The notes beneath the pieces are model-generated. The model was not told where the DNA came from. It did no database searches and worked only from the letters and a program-made list of their open reading frames with translations. The translations under genes and the position numbers were made by a program. Shown piece by piece: positions 24,501 through 34,545 of a DNA stretch of 64,000 bases (positions within the stretch are counted from its first letter, which is position 1; every line of letters begins with the position of its first letter). The DNA is from Scolanthus callimorphus (taxonomy: Eukaryota > Cnidaria > Anthozoa > Actiniaria > Edwardsiidae): positions 25,007,387 to 25,071,386 of the forward strand of contig CM066918.1 in assembly GCA_033964015.1 (NCBI GenBank), written 5' to 3'.

Positions 24501-27500
24501 ATGTATTACATTTAGGGATAGATTAACAAAGATTTTTAGAATGACGCGCGCACAATGAGAAAATGCTCCATCAAAACTCTAATACATTTTTTATCGTGGT
24601 TTGCGCGGGCGTTTCCGTCAACCAAATAATTACCATCCAATCATCTTGCAACACTCAATTGATATTTTAATATTTTAAAAAGGCTACAGAAGTTCTTCTA
24701 AACAGCTAACTGGATGAGACCGACTGAAAAGTTTAAAATAAGAGCAAGAACCAATACGTTTTAACTCGCAAGGCTTTGACGCTAAGACTTGAAGCAATCT
24801 TCTTTGACAAAATTAAATGCATACTTTTTTTCAGCTCACGAAATCGAATGTTCAGACAAGGCAGGAAGGAATTTGGACTCTCAGTTGAACGCCATCGCCC
24901 TATTTCTTCTAGCTCAAGATCAAGCCTTCTGGGTTGTCTCGACTTTGTCTGTATCTGGGGCATCAGGCTTATCAGGAGTGGAAGGGCAGTGGATCGGCAA
25001 GATGGCTCACATAGCGAAGACGAAGGGAGAAGGTAAACGGGTCTCTTGGTGACTATTCTTAAAATGCCTTTATCAGCCGCCATTTTGACAGCATAGTAAC
25101 ATACCAAGTCGGAGAAAGCATCCATTTCCATCGGCTATTTTAGAGAATACAGAGCAATGTTCTTTATTGAATTGGGTAAATCCAATCTGAAATTTGTTGT
25201 CAGTTGTTTATTTAGAGATTTCTACACGTAATTCGTCTTCTAATATCGAGCGAAAAGAATAACAAAGGAGTGGCAGACACGGGCTGTTTGAAATATTAAG
25301 TAAATTATCCACGCACGTGTGTCCGATGGGCGTGACAAATAGTTTTGTAGTCCCGGGGGGGGGGGGGGACTCCCTATATTCGAATGCTAGGGGTGACCGT
25401 CGTATTTTTTAGGGGTTGAAATCGGCGATCTGGTATTTTTTAGGGGTTCGAAAATAAAAAACGGTATAGTAAGAAAAATAGGTATTTTTTAGGGGGTTCT
25501 CACGCAAATAAGGTGTGTTTTTGAAAGTCGAGAGGATACATTTGATGTATATTAAATAAACGGCCAGAATAAAATTTAATCTGTCAAAATTGTTGGTATT
25601 TTTTAGGGTATTTTCAGACTGAGGGGTATTTTTTAGGGTGGAAATTTTTTCCGACCAGGTATTTTTTAGGGTCAAAATTCGAGTTTCCCGACGGTCACCC
25701 CTAGCATTTTAACCTTAGAGTCCCCCCCCCCCCCGGGTTTGTAGTCCATGAAAGTCTATGCTAGTGAGATGGTAAAAGTAGTGAACTCAATCCGTTTAAA
25801 TCTCGTGGAATTTCGACCCATCCTTTGGTCTAAAGCTGGTTCAAGTGAATGTAGTCATAGAATAACAAACTAATGGTGTTATTTTGAAAGTTTCTTGCCG
25901 TATTAGATCAACACCACAAACATATCATAACATTGTCACACCCATCTGGCACAGGGTCTTTGAGATTTAGCAAACCAAAAGTCAAGGTGCAGCATGACTG
26001 TAGCTGAGCCAGCCCTTATAACCCTGCCTTTCTATGTTTCTTTTACAGGAAGAATATCAAGACTTTATCTAGAAAGAAGAAAAACGTGTGGGCATGGTCG
26101 TCCGGAGGAAGATAGTTATTAAAGTTGACAAGAGCCTGTTTATCAAGAAAAACCTGACCCCGACTGGTTTGACATCTGTGACTGTGAGCTTTGTCACCCT
26201 CCAGTGGGGGCAGCTCCACTCTGTGACTGTCAACTCTGCTTTCCCCGCGACTCCTAAGCCCAAGTTTGATAAGAAAATAATAAGTTGATGTCTTTTTGTA
26301 GTCTCTTGATAACAGAATTTGGACGGACAAAGATTACAATAACACAATACAATACAATAATTTATTTAGAGTCGGTGACGTGGGAGAGGTTACCCGAGCT
26401 CCCGAGCCAGAAGCTCATGTGAAAAACGCGCGACTATTACATTTAACTTCACTACAATTACAATTACAAGACAAGATACTATATAAAATTATAAAATTAC
26501 ATCGAGATGACATATAACGATTACGATTGTAGGCATTTGCTGCACTGGCAGCCATGGTAGTTGATGCCCTTTAAGAGGGACTTAAATTCAGAAAGAGTAG
26601 CAGCAGATTTTACATTTATGGCCAGCAATAGTACACTAAACCAAGGAAAACCTCCTTGAATAAACTGAATAGATTGTGATGAGAATGGACATTCAACTAA
26701 ATTTAAAGATGTTTATGCACATTGATGTACGTTTTTCAGGCGCTGTATTTACAAACTTATATTTTGACAGTTTATATTAGCTTTTATTAATAATAAACAA
26801 AAAATGACTTTTCAATGAAATGACTTTGCCTTGTTTGTGTCATTTTAAAAGTAGAGTGGATGTGTTTTTGAGACAAGAGCAACATTGCCAAAAAGTATTA
26901 TTTGTGCAGATGGTTTCACTTTAGTTACACCTCATCAATGCATTTGCTCTGTACTATAGAGGAAAAGGCCCAGAAAATGTGAATTTCACCCCTAAAATAT
27001 ACCCATTGCCAAGGCATGTCCCGTAAGACATACTAAAAAGTACTGTGGACCCTAGTCCAGCCCCTGGACTCTCCTTTGTGGCTCCGTTGTTACCTGTGGT
27101 TGCCGAAAGGAGAGTCCAGAGACCTTTGCATGCACATGTGCTAGATCTGACTAATAACTTTTTTGTTTTGTTAGTGCGCATGATCCAATACCGCTGTCAG
27201 AGATTGATTGGTGGCATCATGAATTTAGTTAATCAAGATAGGACTCGGCATTTTGGCCGTTCTCACAAAAATTCAAGCAACAATCTCTGACGGCAGTATT
27301 TGGATCATGAGCACTCACAAAAAAAACTTTCCTTTCGGCAACCACAGGGAACAACAGAGCTGCGAAGGAGAGTTCAGGGACTATGTGCTCTATGGTTTCA
27401 AAGGAAAGCATTTTCACCAATGTTGAATGGGTCTATAATTCTATGTTTGCACAGCTTTACGCGAGAGCATACGCAGAATAAGATACGGGATTCTATTGGG

Positions 27501-30500
27501 ATTCTACTCCAAGACCATACATTTTATAAACTTTTGCTGTGGCGTCAGACATTGGACCCTTATACCAAACATCTTGGGATCAACTTGGAATGCTGGAAAA
27601 GTTTGAAATTCACTTGTCTATGGCTTGTTTCAAACTTTTTTCGTGTTTTTCCAGCATCCCTTGTGCATCCTTTATCACATTTAAAACCATGGAAATCCGC
27701 TTTTTATTGCTTAAATATCTTACAAAAATCATGATTTTGTCATGAGTTTTACCCCTAAAAGATCTGATGAGCAGGGGGAGGGGACGACATTACGGATCTC
27801 AGAAATCCCACCTAGTAAAAGTACAAGGTTTAAAAAAGTCCTTCAAGAGGATGAGGTTCTATGCTGGATAGCAAGAGGCCTGTACAGTATATTTTTACAT
27901 TCACCCCCCAAAAATGTGCACACTTTATTATCTTACCTTGCTAGCATCTTTTCCAGAGAAGGCGCCACCACCATGAGCACCCCATCCCCCATAGGTATCG
28001 ACAATGATCTTCCTGCCAGTCAAACCAGCATCACCCTGAGGTCCTCCAATCACAAAAGAGCCTGAAGGTTGCATGTGGTAGACAGTATCGTTGTCCAGAT
28101 AATTAGTTGGCACAACATCCTGGAAAAAGGGTGTGAGCACCTTGTGAATGTGTGGTTGGAGGAATGTTTGTTGGGAGCTGTGGAGCTCCGTATCCAAATT
28201 GCCCATTTCAAATCATGTGATCTGGAAATGGTTCCATATCCACATGAAAATGCTGAAAACATTCAGAAAGACACAGGATTTTTCTTCATGTAAACATCAC
28301 TTGGTTTGAACTGGGTAATTTGCATGTAAAGAGATCTATTGGCTGGTTCAAAAGAAAACACATAATAGGGGTTAGGGGTAATGATGGGTAAATCCGAGAC
28401 TTGCAGACACGCCAAGGCTTGCAGTTTAAAATCCAAGCCCGAGACGGAGAGAAAATTTCAGGTCATATATTTACTGTATTTAGAAGTTTGAGGGTGAAAT
28501 TTGAGGTTCTGAGATGCACGTTAAAATTCAGAGACTGAGACTCTACTAAAATTTGGCGAGACTCTTGATATTTTAGGGACCCATCGCTACCCCTAGGGGT
28601 TGAAACATGGCTTGAAATAGTTTTCAAAACACTAACAGCAGTGGATCTGGATCCAAAATGGATGCAATGTCCCAATAAAATTGAAGACAAATAGAAAGAA
28701 AGGACAAAACAGACCAAGATTTATGCCGACGTTTTGGACTCTTTACTTTCAGTACTTCATGTCCTTTCTCTCTATATGTCAGGGGTTGAAACATGTAACA
28801 GTGCCATGTAACAAGCAGAGAAAATGTTAAAAAAGTTTGTACAAATCTCACCTGAAGGAATAACAGACAGCTTATCAAAGAGATGCAAGAATCTGATATC
28901 ATTGCTCAGTAGTAAGCACATCTGATCTTTGATATTAAAGCCCTGGCTACACTAGGACACATGTAGCGTGCAACATTGTAGATGGACACACGTTTCCTTC
29001 ATGTTTCCCTGTTTAGCCATGCGAGAAACATTGTTGCGCGCAACAAATTTTGTAGCTGGGACACAAAGAAATGTTTCTTCGCAAGACAAGAAACATTTGA
29101 TGTGTCCGAGACATACGAGTGTGATGTTTCCTAGTTTAGCCAGTCGGAGAAACATGCAGGACGTAAATGTTGTGCGCTACATGTGTCCTAGTTTAGCTGT
29201 ACCTTAACAATATTTAAGCACAAAGTTAATGACTCTGTTTTTTGGATGTTGTCCTTTTCCACAGGGGAAATTTCCAGAAACCCACATAATATGGATTAGA
29301 TGTGCCTAATACACATCTAAAGGACAAAAACAATACACAGTATGGTTTTTCTACAGCAAAAGGGATGACTGCTACAAGCAGTCGTTTTAGTTTTCTATTG
29401 AGTATTCATTGTATAATGAGCTGCAGATACTATTTACCTTAACAACATATTCCATGAGCTGCTGCCTCATAAAATCCAGTTCAACATTAGGATCATGCTG
29501 AACTGAAATGACAATTGTGTGGACACGAAGCGGCACTGCCTTTCCATCAACAAATTTATATTCAACAGTGACCTGAGTCTTAGAGTCTGGGCGGACCCAT
29601 GGAAGGGAGCCATTTCTGCGGCACTCAGCAAGTCTTTTATTCAGTCCATGAGCAAGGACCACAGTTAGAGGCATAAGTTCATCATTTTCGTCTGTTGCAT
29701 AGCCAAACATAAGGCCCTGGTCTCCAGCGCCAAGGTCCTCCTCACTACGTCCTATATGCACTCCCTGTGCTATGTCTGGGCTTTGCTGTTCTATGGCTTG
29801 TAGAACAGTGCAGGTCTTGTAGTCAAATCCTGCAAATAGTAATGAAGGGGTTGGTACAACAGAACCACCTAAGTGACTTTTTTTCTATTTTTCAAAAATC
29901 TGCAAAAATCATGTTAAAATAGCCTGTGAGAACCCTGTAAAACAGCCTAGTTACCACCTAAACATTTGCCTAACAACTGCATAGATTTGTCTGTTGTGCT
30001 TAATTGAAAAGAACTTTTCACATAATGAGTTTAACATGGTTAAGATCATTTCAAATTCAAAGTCCTTGTCATGAAAGATTCATCAGCCCACAGTAAAGCT
30101 TGTGAGTGCTCTAATCTAAACTTCAACTTATATTTCCCTTATAGAAAGGCTTCAAGTCGGATAAACTTGTGTGAGCACTTGTCTGAACGTTCATCATTTC
30201 TCTGCACTCATATAAAGTTTTAAACCATAGCCAGCCCCTGAATTCCTCCGTGGCACATTGGTCAATGCATCTGCTTCTGAACCCACTGGTTGAAGGTTCA
30301 ACACCGGTGTTTCCTCATTACAAATTTTCTGATGCATTCAATAGACATTTCAAGTCACATCTAATACCTGAATTCCTCTGTTGAAAAAAAAGCTTGAATT
30401 AAACCCAATTGACAAATTGTGGTTGTTACTAGGCAAATGTGTAGGCGATAACTAATGCTATTGTACAGCAAGAGCCCCCTCCCAACTAATAGCCTGTCTG

Positions 30501-32239
30501 TATTTGTTTGGCCAAAATCACTGCGAGAATGCTGCCATCATATTTTTACAAACTTTACAAAATTATTACAAACTTGTGATCCAGTATTTTTTTAAGGGTC
30601 TATCAAAGCAAATCAGGTAATCTTTTACTGGGTTGTTTTGCAAACTATACCTTGAAATTGTTTAAAACTGCATGGCCATTTTGGTCAATCCTACAAAATT
30701 TGGTATTTTGGGGGGTAGAAAACATTTGAAATTTATGTGGTGGCTACTAGGTATTTCTTAGATTTCTTTTTCTGGATTTTTGACAGTCATACCATTTTTG
30801 ACCTTGATGAACTAAGCACAGGGTCTAATGTTTTTTCTAAAATCAGGTCAAAATTTATTACAATGTGCAATTCCAGAAAAAATCCATACCCACACACCAT
30901 GGAAGGAATGAACTTTAAACACACATATACACCCCTCTGGAATTTCCAAGAAAAAATACAGTATTTACCGGTATATGAAAAAACTCTGGAAAATCAGTCC
31001 CATTCCCTCCTATGGTGGGGATATGGATTTTTTCTGGGATTGCAGAATAGGTACAAATTAGACTTTTGCCCTAATTTTCTAGAACCCTACAATGATTGTG
31101 ACAATGACTTTTTACATACCTTTACTTGAATCATCATAGCCAATGTGTTTGATAGTTTCTCTGACGACCTTTTGATAATCAACATTTGCTGATGATGTGA
31201 TCTCTCTCCACAACTACAATCATTCCCGTCTTTGCCACACTTTCTGTAGAGCAGAATAAATAAATGAATGAATCTGAGTGAGTATCAATTTTTATCATTT
31301 GCTGATAACTATTGATAATCAATTTACTAATTGATATCATTAATTGCCTATCGATTGGAAACTGATTATCAATTTTTCTCAATAAGGCCTATGGCAAACG
31401 TCAAAATTCAGTCCCTCTTCTTCTGTCGAAGTCGAACCTTTCCTTTTTCAAGGATGCCGCTTCATTGGACTTTATAATAGAAAGTTCTATTGTTTTGTAT
31501 TGGAACGGTACGACTCTGACACAATGTTTGCCATAGACCTTAGTTACAATGCAATTTTGTTGCATTGCGAATTGCAGTGAATATTGCATGTCAACATATA
31601 CCGGGCAACGCAACAAAATGTTGCATGGGAGTTGCAGAAAAAGTAATTTGATTTCTACTTTTCGCAACATTCTGAGCAAAATTGCTATGTGTGACATGTC
31701 TCTGCATGTCTCTGCTAACTTGCTAAGTACTGCTACGTTTGGGACCTAGGTTATACTTTTGAAATCACTAAACCATAACTTTGCATTTACAATGGTGTCG
31801 AAATGGTAAGAAAAATCAAGTGAAAGGTCACGCCAGTAGGTTCTAAAGGTCTTAATACTAAAAGAGAAACTGGACAAACCTGTTTCCAGACTACAACTCT
31901 ACCTCAAGGTCACAATCAAAATTATCGATGCAAATAATTTCACACTTTGGCTAATCATGTATATGGTTACTCGAGCTACTCACCGCATGCAACCTTGGCA
32001 TTTGGATCTTGCTTTAAATGTGCGTCTAAAACAGCGTCGGATATTTGGTCGCATATTTTATCTGCATTCAAAGAACCAACATTTCAATACGAGTATCGCA
32101 TGGTAGTTTTCAAACCCGTTCCTGCAGTTGCAGATGAGTGCTAAAGTTTCATGCTTTCTGCGCCATTACCTGGATGTCCTTCGCCGACACTCTCCGATGT
32201 AAAAAGGAAGGTGTTGTTCTGCGTATCTGGGGTGTTCAT
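21576..32239 (-). CDS. MAT2A: S-adenosylmethionine synthetase (methionine adenosyltransferase), copy 1, with a 1-bp insertion in exon 3
   Basis: This cytosolic enzyme makes S-adenosylmethionine from methionine and ATP. Exons on the minus strand are 32170-32239, 31984-32061, 31120-31243, 29438-29829, 27937-28119, 22503-22720 and 21576-21732, all GT-AG. The product is about 406 residues once exon 3 is read without the extra base. Family motifs are present: EGHPDK across exons 1-2, [11 protein letters not shown] in exon 4, GGGAFSGKD in exon 5, and [14 protein letters not shown] in the last exon. The C-terminus extends about 19 residues past [10 protein letters not shown]. Exon 3 is 124 nt where phase needs 123: one extra base near 31199-31209 breaks the frame between GMIVV and the GEITS-type motif. 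Intron 5 hosts an opposite-strand Ig gene. All other exons are intact, so this is probably a working gene with an assembly error or a recent allele defect. Copy 2 is head-to-head, 2.3 kb away. Confidence 0.9.
21937..22098. mobile_element. Palindromic MITE with CCATGG motifs, copy 2
   Basis: Inverted ends read ACTTCTGCAGAAATTCATC and, on the complement of the right side, TTCTTCAGAAACTCATCC. The interior holds TTTCCCATGG twice. It matches 16560-16722. Copy B of the CCCGGGG MITE begins 10 bp past its right end. Confidence 0.65.
22109..22478. mobile_element. MITE, CCCGGGG-ACTCCC family, copy B
   Basis: A 370 bp element with inverted ends (GACGGGGGTGCTCGTC on the left, GACGAGCACCCCCGTC on the right) bordered by G/C runs. 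Perfect 8 bp direct repeats GTATGTGG flank it (22101-22108 and 22479-22486). The inside carries several spaced repeats of CCCCTAAAAGATAGCAAA or CCTAAGGGATAG. It lies in intron 6 of MAT copy 1. Confidence 0.85.
22750..22830. repeat. 16-bp tandem repeat
   Basis: About five units of TATAGCAGATTTCATA, with small changes, just upstream of MAT copy 1 exon 6 on the minus strand (inside intron 5). Confidence 0.85.
22970..23222 (+). mobile_element. MITE, CTAAACTAGGACATGTAGC family, copy 1
   Basis: Starts GGCTAAACTAGGACATGTAG and ends GCTACACGTGTCGTAGCTAA, an inverted pair. The interior has repeated AGGAAACAT and TGTTTC motifs. The same element lies in opposite orientation at 28939-29203. A short open frame inside it is not a gene. 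Confidence 0.75.
23225..23453. mobile_element. Foldback MITE with ~50-bp inverted ends
   Basis: The left end includes GAGAGCCCGTTATCTTTTGG and CAAGATTCGGGGCTCTGGG. The right end carries the complement (CCCGAATCTTGCCGCTGG, then ACTGACGGGCTCTGG). It lies between the preceding MITE and the promoter region of the nested Ig gene. Confidence 0.75.
23952..26122 (+). CDS. Secreted single-Ig-domain protein nested in a MAT intron
   Basis: Exons are 23952-24033, 24122-24442, 24835-25032 and 26049-26122. All introns are phase 1 with GT-AG borders, and the total of 675 nt gives 224 residues. Exon 1 is a signal peptide ([18 protein letters not shown]). Exon 2 is one Ig-like domain with the first cysteine in SLVIQCST and the second in the classic SGIYTCVGY motif. 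Exon 3 ([14 protein letters not shown]...) and exon 4 ([15 protein letters not shown]...) match no domain I recognise; exon 3 is the least certain, since another frame is also open, but only this frame fits the phase. No membrane segment follows, so secretion is likely; a role in recognition or signalling would be inference. It lies wholly in intron 5 of MAT copy 1, on the other strand. Confidence 0.6.
25352..25737. mobile_element. MITE, CCCGGGG-ACTCCC family, copy C
   Basis: A 386 bp element between perfect 8 bp repeats TTTGTAGT (25344-25351 and 25738-25745). It starts CCC followed by a G-run and ACTCCCTATATTCG, with GCTAGGGGTGACCGTCG close behind. Its right end is the complement (CGACGGTCACCCCTAGC). 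The interior has at least five copies of TATTTTTTAGGG. It sits in the third intron of the nested Ig gene. Confidence 0.9.
26335..26670 (-). mobile_element. 3' end of a LINE-like retroelement
   Basis: On the minus strand a short frame ends [14 protein letters not shown] followed by a Cys-rich close. The SxxTLxxFKSxLK pattern is typical of the last residues of many LINE reverse-transcriptase ORFs. It is followed by about 200 nt of 3' UTR-like sequence and a tail of TATTG repeats (plus strand CAATACAATACAATAA). Only the extreme 3' end is present, as expected of 5'-truncated LINE insertions. Confidence 0.5.
27050..27387. mobile_element. Foldback element in MAT copy 1 intron 5
   Basis: The left arm (CCTAGTCCAGCCCCTGGAC, CTGTGGTTGCCGAAAGG) is complemented by the right arm (CTTTCGGCAACCACAGGGA, AGAGTTCAGGGACTATG). 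An inner pair is GATCCAATACCGCTGTCAGA and CTGACGGCAGTATTTGGATC. The centre lies near 27220. Confidence 0.75.
28939..29203 (-). mobile_element. MITE, CTAAACTAGGACATGTAGC family, copy 2, flanked by TTAA
   Basis: A 265 bp element with inverted ends GGCTACACTAGGACACATG and CATGTGTCCTAGTTTAGC. TTAA lies directly outside both ends (28935-28938 and 29204-29207). It is the reverse-oriented relative of 22970-23222 and lies in intron 4 of MAT copy 1. Confidence 0.8.
30250..30304 (+). repeat. tRNA-like SINE head remnant
   Basis: Contains an A-box-like TGGCACATTGG and, about 35 bp on, a B-box-like GGTTCAACACC. The arms do not form a sound tRNA cloverleaf, so a decayed tRNA-derived SINE is more likely than a gene. 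Confidence 0.35.
30865..31044. mobile_element. MITE with TGCAATTCCAGAAAAAATCC ends
   Basis: 180 bp with ~45 bp inverted ends: TGCAATTCCAGAAAAAATCC on the left, and TGCAATCCCAGAAAAAATCC on the complement of the right. Both are followed by CATA and a CCATGGAAGG/CCATAGGAGG motif. Related ends occur at 44001-44172. It sits 75 bp from exon 3 of MAT copy 1. Confidence 0.75.
31385..31543. repeat. Inverted-repeat element in MAT copy 1 intron 2
   Basis: GGCCTATGGCAAACG on the left and GTTTGCCATAGACC on the right form a short inverted pair about 150 bp apart, consistent with a small MITE. Just beyond it, GCAATTTTGTTGCATTG and GCAACAAAATGTTGCATG form a second inverted pair. Confidence 0.5.
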
Positions 32240-32474
32240 TTTGCTGGTTTTGTAGGAGAAAATCAGCTATTATTCGGCAGGATTTGTCGAGGGGTACAAT
32301 CGAACATGCCACGCAGAACGGTGAAATGTACACGGCGTTCCTCTCCCGTTACCCAGAACTCCTCGATTCGAGGTTCTCGAACGGGTTTGTCCGGCCGAGC
32401 CGGCCACGCGCGCCACGAAATTTAGAGGTCTTTAGAAATGCCTGCACGAAATAAGCCTGCACGAAAGTCCACAG

Positions 32475-32645
32475 CTGGCGCGGATCCAGACCTATTTACA
32501 CCTGTTTACAGAAACAGGAATGTTGGTATTTTTTTTAATAAATTGTCATCTTTATTATAAACTACCTCTCGTATTGTGCGAAATTCCACGCGAAAAAGCC
32601 GACCGTATTAAAATAGGTCAGATTTTTTGCTAGATCCGCGCCTGA
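32475..32645. mobile_element. Small MITE between the MAT genes
   Basis: Inverted ends CTGGCGCGGATCCAGACCTA and TAGATCCGCGCCTGA with AATAGGTCAGA further in; about 170 bp, non-coding. Confidence 0.6.
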
Positions 32646-33090
32646 TGGGAAAAGAAATTGTCTGACAAAGAACTAAATGATGGTTTAGGCCAAGAAAAAA
32701 AAACATATTTATCGTCTGGAGCTTTCCAAAAAGTGTCCATGCAGCCATTTTTATTTATTATTTCTTTTTGCTCAGTGTTTATTCCTTGTTTTATTGGTAA
32801 TCCACTCTTGGTTTATGTCATATTTTGTGTACAAAATGACTACGACTGTTTCAGAAACTATTCTTAAGGGCATACTATGTTCATATAAAGCATTTCCATG
32901 CTCATGTTAAAGCCACATTTCAAAGCAGTTTCTAACCGCTTGTGACGTTTGACTTCGTTGTGGAGACAATTTGTGAAAATAAAAAGAAAAGAAAAAAGGA
33001 TGCGGCTCCAAAAAAAAAAAACTCTACGCGGGCGGAGACGATGAACATGCATTTTTTTTACTTGGCCTTAGAATAGCTGTATTCACACTA

Positions 33091-33263
33091 GAGACGAGTT
33101 TCCCGTCTGAGACGAGTTTCTCGCCTTTAATATGGTTCCCTGTTTTTCTGTGATCACGTGAAAACAATTTTTTTGAAGGAGAAAGCTTAGACAGATAACA
33201 AGCAAGTGTTTCTGAGCAGAATTGACATAAAGCAGGAACTTTTTCTGACGAGAAACTCGTCTC
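33091..33263. mobile_element. Inverted-repeat element GAGACGAGTTTC
   Basis: GAGACGAGTTTCCCG and GAGACGAGTTTCTCG occur on the left, and CGAGAAACTCGTCTC on the right, about 170 bp apart. It is non-coding and shadow frames cross it. Confidence 0.6.
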
Positions 33264-34545
33264 AATTTTCACGTCGACATTCTGGATTTTCCGAGCGATC
33301 TTTCGCCACTGGCCCTTTTCTGAACATTCACTTTAGTGCTCTTGTGGACTAGATAGTCAAACATTCTCAAGGGTCGTCACAGAGACGCTATTCTCAAACA
33401 GTATAAACTCGAATACGCCTTAGGCAACAGGAGCCATACTCGTGCCCGGGGTATACCCTAGTGTGTCATATAGCACGAAGCGCGCGTGCATTGAAAAAAA
33501 AATGTGATGCGTCCCAGTGACGTTTACAATTGTTGCTATGGCCAAAGAGTTTTAGTTGTAGGGCTTTCTACCTGCCCTTATCACTAAACCCATTCGTTCT
33601 CGTTACACGTACGCGCGCATGGCAATGAGCGCAGATATGATACTTACAAATTACAAGGGCATTATATATTGGCTTTGAAAGCATTGCGCAACTTTCGCCG
33701 TGATATTACATCTATCAGCTCCCCCTGGTCGACCCCTGGATAATTTTGTGCGTGTATTGCGTGTCCCACTCCCCTCCCCCTCCCCTGAAAGTGGCATATG
33801 GACCACGAACAGGCAATTCCCTTGCAGTAATATTTCTTCAAATATCCCTACTTTTGACGCAAAAAGAAGGGGGAATACTTTTATTTTACTTGTATCTGCC
33901 CAAAGAGACAAATTAAAAGATAACGTTAGTACTATTTTGTAACTTCACATCACTACAGACAAGTAAAACTCTGTCAACAATAGACAGACGAAACCACTCG
34001 ATCAGCACAAGGCCACGTCACGAATGCTATGGCAGATTATATTTCAATTTTCTATTCCTGAATATTTCGTATAAATCCGACGCTCCTTTCTAGGAAGGAT
34101 TCTATTTCGAGAGAGCAGGCTTCTGGGCTTGTGTCTGCAGTAGAGAGCTTGCAGGAGTTGCTAGCCTAGATGCTGAAAACGGGATTTCAAACCGGTTACG
34201 CAACCTTGCATGACTGTCACGCCAGACGTGACGCGGATTAGGGATCGCTTTCCCATTATACTTATTTTGAAAAATCGTTCGTTGAAATGATGAGAGATAT
34301 TTAGTGTAGGGTGCTTTTTCTATAATCTTCTTGATATTCCATTCAATGCTAAAGTCATAAAAGCATACAGAAAGAAATGAAACGAAATCTGACAAATATT
34401 GAAAAAGTTCACAATCCACGTGTAGAAGTATTGCATGACCATATCACGTGGGGAGTAGTGAACCAATCACGTAGAGAACCAGCATGCGGGCGTGAGGGGT
34501 CGACAGCTTTACACAGCAGTATAAATCCAACTCAGCCGGTCCATC

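Larger units (their letters stand above)
32240..34545. promoter_or_regulatory. Shared 5' region between two divergent MAT genes
   Basis: This 2.3 kb holds the upstream sequence of both MAT copies. Near copy 2 a TATAAA lies at about 34521, 25 bp before the ATG, and CCAATCACG at about 34463. The TATA is too close for a normal 5' UTR unless transcription starts near the ATG or upstream. The interval also contains MITEs at 32475-32645 and 33091-33263. No other gene is supported. Confidence 0.45.

Noticed and set aside
24776..25036. Alternative basic frame across the third Ig-gene exon
   Set aside because: It does not match the phase of the neighbouring exons, whereas the chosen frame does at both junctions.
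29387..29761. 124-residue frame as an independent gene
   Set aside because: It is most of exon 4 of MAT copy 1 plus a few intronic codons.
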